A DNA stretch of 64,000 nt from Arthrobacter sp. SLBN-122. GTDB taxonomy: Bacteria; Actinomycetota; Actinomycetes; Actinomycetales; Micrococcaceae. The position numbers and the translations under genes were made by a program. Positions within the stretch are counted from its first letter, which is position 1. Every line of letters starts with the position of its first letter. Location: contig NZ_VFMS01000001.1 in NCBI RefSeq assembly GCF_006715165.1, forward strand, positions 372,001-436,000. Direction: 5' to 3'. Shown here piece by piece: positions 36,890 to 46,819 of the stretch. The notes beneath the pieces are model-generated. The model saw only the letters and a list, made by a program, of their open reading frames with translations. It had not been told where the DNA came from and did no database searches.

Positions 36890-37573
36890 ATGGAAAGAAG
36901 GACAACTGTGGTCCCTGAAGCACGGGCTGACCGCCCGCCCGCCGCCGAACCGCAAACTGCCTCCCGCCCCGCAGGCCATCGGTCCGCCCGGCTGCCCCGG
37001 GATGAGCGCCGCGCACAGCTGCTGGCGGCAGCCCAGGAGGTGTTCGTGGCCAACGGCTACCACGGCGCGGCCATGGATGAAATTGCAGAGACCGCGCACG
37101 TCAGCAAACCAGTGCTGTACCAGCACTTCCCCTCCAAGCGCGACCTTTACCTCGCACTGCTGGAAAGCCATCTGGCGTCCCTGACCGAGCTGATGCTGGG
37201 TGCCCTGAATTCCACCACGGACAACGATGAACGCGTCCAGGCCGTCATGCGCGCCTACTTCCACTTCATCGCCAATGACGACCAGGCCCACCGCCTGGTG
37301 TTCGAGTCCGACCTGATCAACGACCCCGATGTCAGTTCCAGGCTGGAAACCTTCAACCGGACCTTCGCCGACGCCATCGCCCGGGTCATTGCCGAGGACA
37401 CCAAGCTCCCCCACCTCGAAGCCGAACTCCTGGGCCGCGGACTGGCGGGAATGGCGCAGGTCAGCGCCCGGTACTGGCTGGAAACGGACGGCAACCTGGA
37501 CCTCAACGTGGCCAGTGACCTCATCTACCGTTTAGCTTGGCGCGGAATCTCTCGCTTCCCCAAAGAGTCCTAG
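36890..37573 (+). CDS. TetR-family transcriptional regulator
   Basis: 227 aa. The helix-turn-helix region reads MDEIAETAHVSKPVLYQHF followed by PSKRDLYLALL, typical of TetR. A GAAGG ribosome-binding site lies 9 bases before the ATG. The effector is unknown. It is followed 62 bases later by the DUF3107 gene; the same pair, next to a moeB gene, is found in M. tuberculosis (Rv3206c, Rv3208, Rv3208A). Confidence 0.9.
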   Translation: MERRTTVVPEARADRPPAAEPQTASRPAGHRSARLPRDERRAQLLAAAQEVFVANGYHGAAMDEIAETAHVSKPVLYQHFPSKRDLYLALLESHLASLTELMLGALNSTTDNDERVQAVMRAYFHFIANDDQAHRLVFESDLINDPDVSSRLETFNRTFADAIARVIAEDTKLPHLEAELLGRGLAGMAQVSARYWLETDGNLDLNVASDLIYRLAWRGISRFPKES

Positions 37574-37635
37574 ACTACAAATAAGACAACACCTCGTAGA
37601 GAAACACGAGTACTTTCACAGGCTGGGAGGCCCCC

Positions 37636-37860
37636 TTGGAAATTAAGATCGGCGTTCAAAACGTTGGCCGCGAGATCGTGCTGGAATCGACCCAGGACGC
37701 GGAGACTGTGGCCAAGGTTGTTGGTGAAGCCATCAATGGCGGCAGCGAACTGCGGCTGAAGGATGACAAAGGACGCGTGATCATCGTTCCGGGCAACGCA
37801 CTGGCGTATGTGGAGATCGGCGCCGAAGAGGTTCGGCGCGTCGGGTTCGGACAGTTCTAG
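37636..37860 (+). CDS. DUF3107 small protein
   Basis: 74 aa, complete. It starts MEIKIGVQNVGREIVLE and matches the DUF3107 family (M. tuberculosis TB9.4), whose function is not established. The start is TTG with a strong GGGAGG site 5 bases upstream. It is predicted to be soluble and acidic. Confidence 0.88.
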   Translation: MEIKIGVQNVGREIVLESTQDAETVAKVVGEAINGGSELRLKDDKGRVIIVPGNALAYVEIGAEEVRRVGFGQF

Positions 37861-37881
37861 TCCCCGGTTCCAAGGAGATCC

Positions 37882-38184
37882 ATGCTTTCGCTGACCATCG
37901 TGGTGCTGGCCACCGTCGCAGCCGGCTTCGTCGTTTGGGCCAATGACAGGCGGCATGCCAAGTACGGTGCTGCACTGCCGGCCGGCGTCGCCGCAGCTGT
38001 TGCAGCGCTGGTGTGGATCATCCTGATGGCAGCTGGTTTCGGCTACCTGCCAGGGCTGACCTGGCTTCCCTGGATCCTGCCCATCGTTCTCGGCATTGCA
38101 GCCGCCATCGCCGCCGTCGTTTACCTGGGCCGCACGCGTGCGCGCCACGACGCACAGCAGCTCACGGCGATCCTGCGGCGCTGA
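37882..38184 (+). CDS. Small membrane protein of unknown function
   Basis: 100 aa with three hydrophobic segments (TIVVLATVAAGFVVW, AAAVAALVWIILMAAGFG, WILPIVLGIAAAIAAVVYLG) and a short basic C-terminal tail. It lies 21 bases after DUF3107 with AGGAG upstream, so it is co-transcribed. No family was recognised. A strong hairpin follows at 38221-38257. Confidence 0.75.
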   Translation: MLSLTIVVLATVAAGFVVWANDRRHAKYGAALPAGVAAAVAALVWIILMAAGFGYLPGLTWLPWILPIVLGIAAAIAAVVYLGRTRARHDAQQLTAILRR

Positions 38185-38220
38185 GCTTCCATCCGCCTGC
38201 TCTTGCCGCAAAGCTTAAAG

Positions 38221-38257
38221 GGCTGTGGCCACCACCCATGCGGTGGTGGCCACAGCC
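38221..38257. terminator. Bidirectional terminator between the TetR unit and thiG
   Basis: A 16-bp perfect stem (38221-38236 with 38242-38257) has a 5-base loop. It lies between convergent units; the plus-strand tail begins GTTT, and the minus-strand tail CTTTAAG. Confidence 0.8.
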
Positions 38258-38271
38258 GTTTAACCGGGAGC

Positions 38272-39324
<1,053 letters not shown>

Positions 39325-39328
<4 letters not shown>

Positions 39329-40623
39329 GCTGTCTCCTTGATGAAAGGGCTTGTTGCTGTTGTGGCCGGCCTGGAGAACCGGTCCGGGCTGAACGCTGCC
39401 CAGCGGGGATCGATTTTTCCGTCCAGCAGGTCCCTGCAGATACCCGCAGCCGCGGGAGTGAGCAGGACGCCGTGCCGGAAGAACCCGGTGGCAACGATGA
39501 CGCCCGGGACATGCCCGGCCAGTCCGTCCGCGGAGGCCGCAGGCGCCGGTACCCGGCCCAGGAGCGGTGCGTTGTCAGGGGTTCCGGGGCGGGCACGGGC
39601 GGTGGCTTCCAGGAGTTCAAGTTCGGCGACGGCGGGCACCAGCGCCTGCGCGTCCCGCAGCAATTGGTACACCCCTCCGGCACTGACGGCGTCGGACAGG
39701 GCATCCTCCCGCTGGGTGGCTCCGATCACCACCGTCCCGTCCTGCCGCGGGACGATGTACACCGGCACGCCGTGGACCAGCCCGCGGACCGTTGACGTCA
39801 CCAGGGGCTGCAGGTGGCAGGGAACGGCAAGGCGGAGGATGTCCCCGTGCACCGGCCGCAGCGGCAGCTCAAGGCCCTCCGGCAGGCCGTCAAGTGCCGC
39901 GGACTGCAGCCCGTTGGCCACTACGGTTTCCGTTGCCAGCACGGTGCCGCCGTCGGCCAGGCGGACGCCGGCAACAGCTCCGCCGTCCCACAACAACCCG
40001 GCTGCCCGCTGCGGCACGGCATAGCCGTCCGCTGCCCCGGCAACAGCCACTGCCGGCTTTTCCCGTGCCGCGCCGGCCAGGGCCAGCCGCAGGGCTGCCA
40101 CCAGGCGCCGGGGGTCAACCTGGTGGTCCGCAGGGGTGTCCAGGGCGCAGGCAATGGCCGGGCTGAGCAGTGGTTCGCGCTTCCGGACCTCCCGTACGGT
40201 GAGGGGCTCCACCACCAGCCCGTTGGCCTGCTGGACGGTACGCAGATCCATCAGTGCCCGGCGGTCGGCCGCATCGGCACCCACGGCGAGTGTCGCCGTC
40301 GTCAGGTATCCCGAATCCGCGCCCGTTGCACTGTCCAGGCCGGCGGCGAACCCCGGCCAGCGCGCTGATGCATCGAGCATCAGTTTCAGGAGGTCTTCCT
40401 CCTGGTAGTGCAGTTCGCTGACGGGGGCCAGCATGCCGGCCGCGGCCCAGCTGGCGCCGGTACCCGGTGCGTCGTCGATGAGCACCACGGAGCGTCCGGA
40501 ACGCTGCGCCTCCCAGGCGATTCCGTGCCCCACCACTCCCCCGCCAATGACCGCAACATCGGCCCGGACGGTGGAGGGGCTGGAGGCGCCGGCGGACCCG
40601 GGGTGGTTGAAGGGGGTACGCAT
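39325..40623 (-). CDS. thiO: Glycine oxidase ThiO
   Basis: 432 aa FAD amine oxidase. FAD motif VAVIGGGVVGHGIAWEAQRSG, and the GASWAAAGMLAP segment typical of ThiO. It oxidises glycine to the imine used by ThiG, the aerobic route to thiazole. It is preceded by a TPP riboswitch whose 3' end carries the AAGGA ribosome-binding site. It forms an operon with thiS and thiG. Confidence 0.94.
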
Positions 40624-40631
40624 ATGGGTTC

Positions 40632-40730
40632 CTTCCCTACGCCGGCATTACCCGGATCAGGTCAAGCGGTCGGCTCTGACGCCCTCTCAGCCCGGCGCTT
40701 TATGACAGCTGCCGCGGGCTCCCGCAGTAC
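40632..40730 (-). promoter_or_regulatory. TPP riboswitch (THI element)
   Basis: The minus strand carries the diagnostic sequences CTGAGAGGG, then ACCTGATCCGGGTAATGCCG, then GCGTAGGGAAGG, in the right order and spacing. The last segment overlaps the thiO ribosome-binding site, so TPP binding would block translation start. Exact ends are estimated. Confidence 0.95.
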
Positions 40731-40736
40731 CAGCCC

Positions 40737-40742
40737 AGTTTA
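40737..40742 (-). promoter_or_regulatory. Putative -10 box for the riboswitch-thiOSG transcript
   Basis: TAAACT on the minus strand, about 7 bases before the start of the riboswitch fold. It is only 7 bases from the thiE -10 box on the other strand. Confidence 0.4.
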
Positions 40743-40749
40743 GAGGAAC

Positions 40750-40755
40750 TAGGCT
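40750..40755 (+). promoter_or_regulatory. Putative -10 box of leaderless thiE
   Basis: TAGGCT is separated by 7 bases from the ATG at 40763. No ribosome-binding site is visible. Confidence 0.45.
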
Positions 40756-40762
40756 TGCACGC

Positions 40763-41497
40763 ATGAATGTGTCCACCCCATCCTTCCCCGCCGGCCACCG
40801 CGCTCCCGCCACCGAAGTCGTCAATTCACGGGACAGCCACGCCCTCAAGGCCGCCCGCCTGTACCTCTGCACCGATGCGCGCCGGGACCGCGGCGACTTT
40901 GCGGACTTCGTTGACGCCGCGTTCGCCGGCGGGGTGGACATCATCCAGCTGCGGGACAAGACCATCGAAGCCGCCGAGGAACTTGACCTTCTGGCGGTGC
41001 TCAAGGAGACTGCGGTGCGGCACGGCAGGCTGTGGGCAGTCAATGACCGCGCGGACATCGCCGTCCTCTCCGGGGCACCGGTGTTCCACATCGGCCAGAA
41101 GGACCTTCCCTTGGCCGCAGCGCGTACGTTGGTCAACGGAAATGCCGCGATCGGGCTCTCCAGCCACACCACGGAGCAGGTGGACGCCGCCCTGGCAGCA
41201 GCTGCCGGGCCGGCCGGCCTGGACTATTTCTGCGTGGGTCCGGTGTGGGCCACCCCCACCAAACCCGGCAGGGCCGCCGTCGGACCCGGCCTGGTGAAGT
41301 ACGCCGCGGACGCCTCGGGAAGGGCGGCGGATCCGGTGCCCTGGTTCGCCATTGGCGGCATCGACCACGGAAACGTCCGGCAGGTGGCGGAAGCGGGGGC
41401 CCGCAGGATCGTGGTGGTCCGCGCCATCACCGAGGCTCCCGATCCCGCGGCCGCTGCTGCTTCGCTCCTCGACGCGCTGGATGCCGCCGGCGCCTGA
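40763..41497 (+). CDS. thiE: Thiamine-phosphate synthase
   Basis: 244 aa TIM barrel. Substrate motifs [25 protein letters not shown] and the GPVWATPTK loop are intact. It joins the thiazole and pyrimidine moieties. About 30 extra N-terminal residues (to [12 protein letters not shown]) precede the core. It is divergent from thiOSG and is not behind the riboswitch. Confidence 0.94.
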   Translation: MNVSTPSFPAGHRAPATEVVNSRDSHALKAARLYLCTDARRDRGDFADFVDAAFAGGVDIIQLRDKTIEAAEELDLLAVLKETAVRHGRLWAVNDRADIAVLSGAPVFHIGQKDLPLAAARTLVNGNAAIGLSSHTTEQVDAALAAAAGPAGLDYFCVGPVWATPTKPGRAAVGPGLVKYAADASGRAADPVPWFAIGGIDHGNVRQVAEAGARRIVVVRAITEAPDPAAAAASLLDALDAAGA

Positions 41498-41520
41498 TGC
41501 CATATCCATGGACTTGGAGC

Positions 41521-41526
41521 TACGCT
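41521..41526 (+). promoter_or_regulatory. Putative -10 box of leaderless RNB ribonuclease gene
   Basis: TACGCT is separated by 7 bases from the GTG at 41534, with a T-rich spacer and no ribosome-binding site. Confidence 0.5.
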
Positions 41527-41533
41527 GATTTTT

Positions 41534-43027
41534 GTGTCACATCATCGGCTGGCCCCCAACGTCCATGACCACAGGAACGCCCTGGAAGAGGCGTTGGGCC
41601 TGCTGCGGACCGAACTCGAGCTGCCGGGACCCTACCCCGCTGAAGCCGTGGCGGATGCCCAGGCTGCCGTAGCCGCGCTGAAGCTGCCGTCCTATGACCT
41701 GACCGCCGTGGAGTTCGTGACCATCGATCCGGCAACGTCCACGGACCTGGACCAGGCGGTGTTCATCGAACCGGACGGGAACGGCTACCGGGTGCTGTAC
41801 GCGATCGCCGACGTCCCCGCGTTCGTTGCCCCCGGCGGTCCGCTGGACGCCGAGACCCGGCGCCGCGGCCAGACGTTCTACGCTCCGGACGGCAGGATTC
41901 CGCTGCATCCGGAAGTGATCAGCGAGGGGGCAGGAAGCCTGCTGCCTGGGCAGGACTGTTCAGCGTTCGTGTGGGACTTCACGCTCGACGGCGAGGCGAC
42001 GGTTTTGTCAGTGGGCGTCAGGCGGGCGCGGGTCCGCAGCCGCGACAAGCTCAGCTACAAGGGCGCCCAGGCAGACCTCGACGCCGGGACTGCCTCCCCG
42101 GTGCTGCAGCTGCTCCGGGAGGTGGGCCTGAAACGGGTGGCCCTGGAACGGGAACGCGGAGGGGCAAGCCTGAACATGCCCGAGCAGGAAATTGTCCAGC
42201 TGCCCGATGGCGGCTACCGCATTGACGCTGTCCCGCAGCTTGCCGTGGAGGACTGGAACGCGCAGATTTCGCTGATGACCGGGATGGCGGCCGCGCAGCT
42301 CATGCTGGAGGGCAAAGTGGGAATCCTGCGCACCATGCCCGCCCCGGAAGAACGGTCCCTGCGCCATTTCCGTCTGCAGACCGAGGTGCTGGGCAGGCCC
42401 TGGGACGGCGAGGTCAGCTATGGCGAGTACCTGAGGTCACTGGATCCCACCGACCCGCGCCAGCTGGCCATCATGCATTCCGCCGGCATGCTGTTCCGGG
42501 GAGCGTCCTATACCGCCTTTGACGGCACAGTCCCCGAGGACGGGGTTCAGTCAGCCATCGGCGCGGCCTATGCCCACACCACCGCGCCGCTGCGCCGCCT
42601 GGTGGACCGCTTCGTGCTGGTCATCTGCGAGGCCCTGAGCAACGGCGCCGACGTTCCGGGTTGGGCGCGTGAGGCCCTTCCGCTGCTGCCGGGCATCATG
42701 GCCGGCTCAGACCAGCTGGCGTCCAGGATGGAGCGCCTGGCCCTGGACACCGTGGAGGCGGCGCTGCTGCTGAACCACATTGGCCAGGAGTTCGAGGCCA
42801 TCGTGATTTCCGGGTCCAAACCGCAGAACGGCAACGGCAACGGCAACGGAACGGGGAAAAGCGGCAACGGAAAGAACGGCAACGGCAGTTCGGGCATTAT
42901 CCAGGTTGCCGAGCCGGCTGTCACCGCGCGGTGTGCGGGCGAGCTGGAGTCCGGAACCAAGGTCCGGGTCCGCCTGGTTTCTTCGGACATCACCACCCGG
43001 GAGATCCATTTCGAACTCGTCCCGTGA
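41534..43027 (+). CDS. RNB-domain (RNase II/R type) ribonuclease
   Basis: 497 aa. The catalytic domain has [17 protein letters not shown], holding the Mg-binding Asp residues, and [18 protein letters not shown] near its end. It lacks the N-terminal cold-shock domains of RNase R, making it a compact RNase II-like enzyme. An Asn-Gly repeat interrupts the C-terminal S1-like region (about 42827-42895). It degrades single-stranded RNA 3' to 5' by family knowledge. A leaderless GTG start is proposed. Confidence 0.9.
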   Translation: MSHHRLAPNVHDHRNALEEALGLLRTELELPGPYPAEAVADAQAAVAALKLPSYDLTAVEFVTIDPATSTDLDQAVFIEPDGNGYRVLYAIADVPAFVAPGGPLDAETRRRGQTFYAPDGRIPLHPEVISEGAGSLLPGQDCSAFVWDFTLDGEATVLSVGVRRARVRSRDKLSYKGAQADLDAGTASPVLQLLREVGLKRVALERERGGASLNMPEQEIVQLPDGGYRIDAVPQLAVEDWNAQISLMTGMAAAQLMLEGKVGILRTMPAPEERSLRHFRLQTEVLGRPWDGEVSYGEYLRSLDPTDPRQLAIMHSAGMLFRGASYTAFDGTVPEDGVQSAIGAAYAHTTAPLRRLVDRFVLVICEALSNGADVPGWAREALPLLPGIMAGSDQLASRMERLALDTVEAALLLNHIGQEFEAIVISGSKPQNGNGNGNGTGKSGNGKNGNGSSGIIQVAEPAVTARCAGELESGTKVRVRLVSSDITTREIHFELVP

Positions 43028-43080
43028 GGGCCGGCAGGCGCGGCAGGCGGGCCGGAACAGTGTTTCTGCGCCTGTGCGGC

Positions 43081-43086
43081 TAGACT
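43081..43086 (+). promoter_or_regulatory. Putative -10 box of the DEAD-box helicase leader
   Basis: TAGACT. A start about 7 bases downstream would give a leader of about 225 bases before the GTG at 43318. Confidence 0.45.
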
Positions 43087-43098
43087 GAGAGGGTAGAA

Positions 43099-43131
43099 AT
43101 GGATGCCCGGTCGTTGATTTCCTTGATTTGA
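43099..43131 (+). CDS. Possible 10-residue leader peptide (uORF) before the DEAD-box gene
   Basis: ATG to TGA encodes MDARSLISLI. A strong GAGAGGG ribosome-binding site ends 5 bases upstream. It sits at the start of the helicase leader, with hairpins further down (43172-43182, 43253-43266). Its length is too short for coding statistics; the ribosome-binding site is the only real evidence. Confidence 0.4.
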   Translation: MDARSLISLI

Positions 43132-43317
43132 AACCAACAAGCCCGCCCCTACGCGATCTTGAGAATTACCCGCTGGTCACCAGTGCCAGCATTAGATAGC
43201 CCGCGATCGGCTTCCACTGGAATCGCTTGCGCGCCTGAGCGTGCTCCGGAGCGGCCAGCCCTGGCCGGCCCGTTGAGCAGGCAGCGCCATTGCCCAAATG
43301 AATAAGGAAACTCCCCC

Positions 43318-45012
43318 GTGAGTGAATTGCATACCCACCAGCTTCTGAGCGATGAGTCCGGCACGGAAACCATCGAGCCGGAAGAAACCATTATCTCGGA
43401 CGAAACCCCGCATGAGATCGCGGAAAAGTCCTTTGCCGACTACAACGTCCGCGAGGACATCGTGGAGTCCCTGGCCGACGCCGGGATCACCCACCCCTTC
43501 CCCATCCAGGCCATGACCCTGCCGGTGGCCCTTGGCGGCCATGACATCATCGGCCAGGCCAAGACCGGCACCGGCAAGACCCTGGGCTTCGGCATTCCCG
43601 CACTCCAGCGCGTCATCGGGCAGGACGACCCCGGCTACGCCAAGCTGGCCGTGCCGGGAGCCCCGCAGGCCCTGGTCATCGTCCCCACCCGCGAACTGGC
43701 CGTGCAGGTGGCCGGGGACCTGGTGACGGCATCGCGGAAGCGCAATGCGAGGATCGCCACCATCTACGGCGGCCGCGCCTACGAGCCCCAGGTGGAGGCG
43801 CTGAAGCAGGGCGTGGAGGTTGTGGTGGGTACCCCGGGCCGCCTCATCGACCTTTACAAGCAGAAGCACCTGAGCCTGAAGAACGTCAAGATCGTGGTCC
43901 TGGACGAGGCCGACGAGATGCTGGACCTGGGCTTCCTCCCGGACGTGGAGACCCTTATCGCCGCGACGCCTGCCGTCCGTCAGACACTCCTGTTCTCCGC
44001 CACCATGCCCGGCCCTGTCATCGCCATGGCCCGCCGCTACATGACCCAGCCCACCCACATCCGGGCCGCGGACCCCGAGGATGAGGGCCTGACCAAGCGC
44101 GACATCCGCCAGCTGATCTACCGCGCCCACAGCATGGACAAGATCGAGGTGGTGGCCCGCATCCTCCAGGCCAGGGGCCGCGGGCGCACCATCATCTTCA
44201 CCAAGACCAAGCGCACCGCCGCCAAGGTTGCCGAGGAACTGGTGGACCGCGGGTTCGCGGCTGCCGCCATCCATGGCGACCTGGGCCAGGGCGCCCGTGA
44301 ACAGGCGCTGCGGGCGTTCCGCAACAACAAGGTGGACGTCCTGGTGGCCACCGATGTCGCGGCGCGCGGCATCGACGTCGAGGACGTCACCCACGTCATC
44401 AACTACCAGTGCGTGGAAGACGAGAAGATCTACCTGCACCGCGTGGGCCGCACCGGCCGCGCCGGCAACAAGGGCACCGCAGTCACCTTCGTGGACTGGG
44501 ACGACATGCCGCGCTGGGGCCTGATCAACAAGGCCCTGGGCCTGAGCGTTCCCGAACCCATTGAGACGTACTCCTCCTCACCGCACCTCTACGCGGACCT
44601 CGACATCCCCGAGGGCACAAAGGGACGGCTGCCGCGTGACAAGCGCACCCTGGCCGGCGTTGACGCCGAGGTGCTTGAGGACCTGGGCGAAACCGGCAAG
44701 AAGAACAGCCGCAGCGGCGGCCGTGACGGCGGCCGGTCCCGGGACAGGGACAGGGACGGCCGCGGACGCGAAAGCCGCAGCGGCAACCGCGAAGGTGGCC
44801 GCAGCGGGGGCGACACCAAGCGCAGCGGTGAGCGCCGGCGTCGTACCTCCGACTCTTCCGCCGCTCCCGCAGGTGAGGCTGCTGCTGCTCCCGCAACCGA
44901 GGGTGAACAGCCCTCGCGTGCCCGCCGGACCAGGACCCGCACCCGCCGCCGCAACGGCGAAGTGGTGGCCGGCGCCGACACGGGCACGCAGCCTGGCAAC
45001 TCCGAGGGCTAA
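43318..45012 (+). CDS. DEAD-box ATP-dependent RNA helicase
   Basis: 564 aa. Q-motif (FADYNVREDIVESL ... FPIQAMTLP), Walker A AKTGTGKT, DEAD (VVLDEADEMLDLGF), SAT (LFSATMP) and HRVGRTGRAG motifs are complete. The last 130 residues are a basic Arg/Gly/Ser/Asp-rich tail (RDGGRSRDRDRDGRGRESR), which likely binds RNA. The GTG start has AAGGA about 11 bases upstream. It corresponds in context to M. tuberculosis Rv3211 (RhlE). It ends 8 bases before the DNA methyltransferase gene. Confidence 0.93.
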   Translation: MSELHTHQLLSDESGTETIEPEETIISDETPHEIAEKSFADYNVREDIVESLADAGITHPFPIQAMTLPVALGGHDIIGQAKTGTGKTLGFGIPALQRVIGQDDPGYAKLAVPGAPQALVIVPTRELAVQVAGDLVTASRKRNARIATIYGGRAYEPQVEALKQGVEVVVGTPGRLIDLYKQKHLSLKNVKIVVLDEADEMLDLGFLPDVETLIAATPAVRQTLLFSATMPGPVIAMARRYMTQPTHIRAADPEDEGLTKRDIRQLIYRAHSMDKIEVVARILQARGRGRTIIFTKTKRTAAKVAEELVDRGFAAAAIHGDLGQGAREQALRAFRNNKVDVLVATDVAARGIDVEDVTHVINYQCVEDEKIYLHRVGRTGRAGNKGTAVTFVDWDDMPRWGLINKALGLSVPEPIETYSSSPHLYADLDIPEGTKGRLPRDKRTLAGVDAEVLEDLGETGKKNSRSGGRDGGRSRDRDRDGRGRESRSGNREGGRSGGDTKRSGERRRRTSDSSAAPAGEAAAAPATEGEQPSRARRTRTRTRRRNGEVVAGADTGTQPGNSEG

Positions 45013-45020
45013 CTGCCCCA

Positions 45021-45893
45021 ATGACTGACACTGTTTGGGCGCCGGACGGCGGCAGCCTGGTGGTGCACGCGGACAACGCGGAGTACCTCCCCACGCTGCC
45101 GGACGGCGCCTTCACACTGATTTATGTGGACCCGCCCTTCAACACAGGCAGGCCGCAGCAGCGCCAGGAAACCCGGATGGTGGTCAACGCCGGTGGCAGC
45201 GGCGACCGGGTGGGCTTCAAGGGCCGCTCCTACGACACCATCAAGGGTGCCCTGCACCGCTACGATGACGCGTTCAGCGATTACTGGTCGTTCCTGGAAC
45301 CCCGGCTGGTGGAGGCATGGCGGTTGCTGGCCGATGACGGAACCCTGTACCTGCACCTGGACTACCGCGAGGTGCACTACGCCAAGGTGATGCTGGACGC
45401 CATCTTTGGCAGGGCGTGCTTCCTGAACGAGATCATCTGGGCCTACGATTACGGCGCCCGGGCCAAAAACCGGTGGCCCACCAAGCACGACAACATCCTG
45501 GTGTACGTCAAGAACCCGGCGAAATACCACTTCGACAGCGCCGAGGTGGACCGCGAGCCGTACATGGCCCCGGGCCTGGTGACGCCTGCCAAGCGCGAAT
45601 TGGGTAAGCTGCCCACCGACGTCTGGTGGCACACCATCGTTTCGCCCACCGGCAAGGAAAAGACCGGCTACCCCACGCAGAAGCCCGAGGGCCTGGTCCG
45701 CCGCGTGGTTGCCGCGTCGAGCAGGCCGGGTGACTGGTGCCTGGACTTCTTCGCCGGTTCCGGCACGCTGGGGGCAGTTGCCGCCAAGCTTGGCCGGAAG
45801 TTCGTGTGCGTGGACCAGAACCAGCCCGCCATCGACATCATGGCCAAGCGGCTGGGTGCCCACGCCACCCTGACCTCCTTCCAGCCCAACTAG
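45021..45893 (+). CDS. Beta-class DNA methyltransferase (N6-adenine/N4-cytosine type), orphan
   Basis: 290 aa. The catalytic motif DPPF (37-40, IYVDPPFNTG) comes before the SAM-binding motif FFAGSGTLG near the C-terminus, the order of beta-class enzymes such as CcrM. DPPF favours N6-adenine. There is no restriction endonuclease or specificity subunit nearby. It is probably co-transcribed with the DEAD-box helicase (8-base gap), an odd partnership. Its stop codon overlaps the convergent PHP gene's stop. The recognition sequence is unknown. Confidence 0.9.
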   Translation: MTDTVWAPDGGSLVVHADNAEYLPTLPDGAFTLIYVDPPFNTGRPQQRQETRMVVNAGGSGDRVGFKGRSYDTIKGALHRYDDAFSDYWSFLEPRLVEAWRLLADDGTLYLHLDYREVHYAKVMLDAIFGRACFLNEIIWAYDYGARAKNRWPTKHDNILVYVKNPAKYHFDSAEVDREPYMAPGLVTPAKRELGKLPTDVWWHTIVSPTGKEKTGYPTQKPEGLVRRVVAASSRPGDWCLDFFAGSGTLGAVAAKLGRKFVCVDQNQPAIDIMAKRLGAHATLTSFQPN

Positions 45894-46738
45894 GGACGGA
45901 CGACGGCGGCTCCCGTGCCCAGTGCCTCGATCCGGGCGAGCATGTCCGGCGACGTCAGGTTTTCGCCGAGCAGGTTGGGCTTGCCGGTGCCGTGGTAATC
46001 GGAGGAACCGGTGACCAACAGGTCGTGTTCGGCCGCCAGCCTGCGCAGGAAGTCCCGGCCCTCTTCCGGGTTGTCCCGGTGGTCGATCTCCAGGCCTGCC
46101 AGGCCCGCGTCGATCATGTCACGGTACGTCCGCTCCCCCACGATCCGTCCCCGGCCCGACGCCACGGGATGGGCAAACACGGGCACACCGCCGGCCGCAC
46201 GGACGAGTTCGACGGCGGTGGCCGGGTCCGGGGCGTAATGCGGGATGAAGTACCTGGACCGGGACGTGAGGATGGAGGCGAAGGCCTCTGAACGGTCCTC
46301 CACCACGCCCGCGGCGACGAGGGCGTCGGCGATGTGCGGCCGCCCAAGGGTGGCGCCGGGTGCCACGTGGTGGATCACGTCGTCCCAAGTCAGCGGGTAG
46401 TCCTCCGCGAGGATGGTGACCATCCGTTCTGCCCTGCTGAGGCGGGAATCCTTGGCCTTGGTGATTTCCTCCAGGAGTCCCGGATGGTTGGGGTCGTGCA
46501 GGTAGCTCAGCAGGTGAACGCTGATGCCCTCCTCCGTCCGGCACGAGACCTCCATGCCCGGCACCAGTGCCACACCGCAGGTTGCGGCGGCCTCGGCTGC
46601 CTCCGCCCAGCCTGCCGTCGAATCGTGATCGGTCAGGGCAACCACGTCAAGGCCGGCGCGCGCAGCGGATGCCATGACATCGGCGGGCGTTTCGGTGCCG
46701 TCGGAAACATTGGAGTGGGCATGCAGGTCAATCCTCAC
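45890..46738 (-). CDS. PHP-domain phosphoesterase
   Basis: 282 aa from the GTG at 46738. Metal-binding motifs are intact: DLHAHSNVSDG, LTDHDSTAGW, HPVASGRG and GSSDYHG. This is the YciV/RnaAM-type family, acting on 3',5'-nucleoside bisphosphates or RNA 5' ends. The frame continues open far upstream into the antisense of pepP, which is rejected. A TACGCT box ends 6 bases before the GTG. Confidence 0.88.
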   Translation of the reverse strand: MRIDLHAHSNVSDGTETPADVMASAARAGLDVVALTDHDSTAGWAEAAEAAATCGVALVPGMEVSCRTEEGISVHLLSYLHDPNHPGLLEEITKAKDSRLSRAERMVTILAEDYPLTWDDVIHHVAPGATLGRPHIADALVAAGVVEDRSEAFASILTSRSRYFIPHYAPDPATAVELVRAAGGVPVFAHPVASGRGRIVGERTYRDMIDAGLAGLEIDHRDNPEEGRDFLRRLAAEHDLLVTGSSDYHGTGKPNLLGENLTSPDMLARIEALGTGAAVVRP

Positions 46739-46744
46739 TGGTCC

Positions 46745-46750
46745 AGCGTA
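46745..46750 (-). promoter_or_regulatory. Putative -10 box of leaderless PHP gene
   Basis: TACGCT on the minus strand is separated by 6 bases from the GTG at 46738. The same hexamer serves the RNB gene at 41521. Confidence 0.5.
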
Positions 46751-46819
46751 GTGGACTGTCGGACAGGGAACCCGGCCGGCACGTTCGCTTAGCCGGGATG
46801 CTGGTGAGACGATGGTGCC

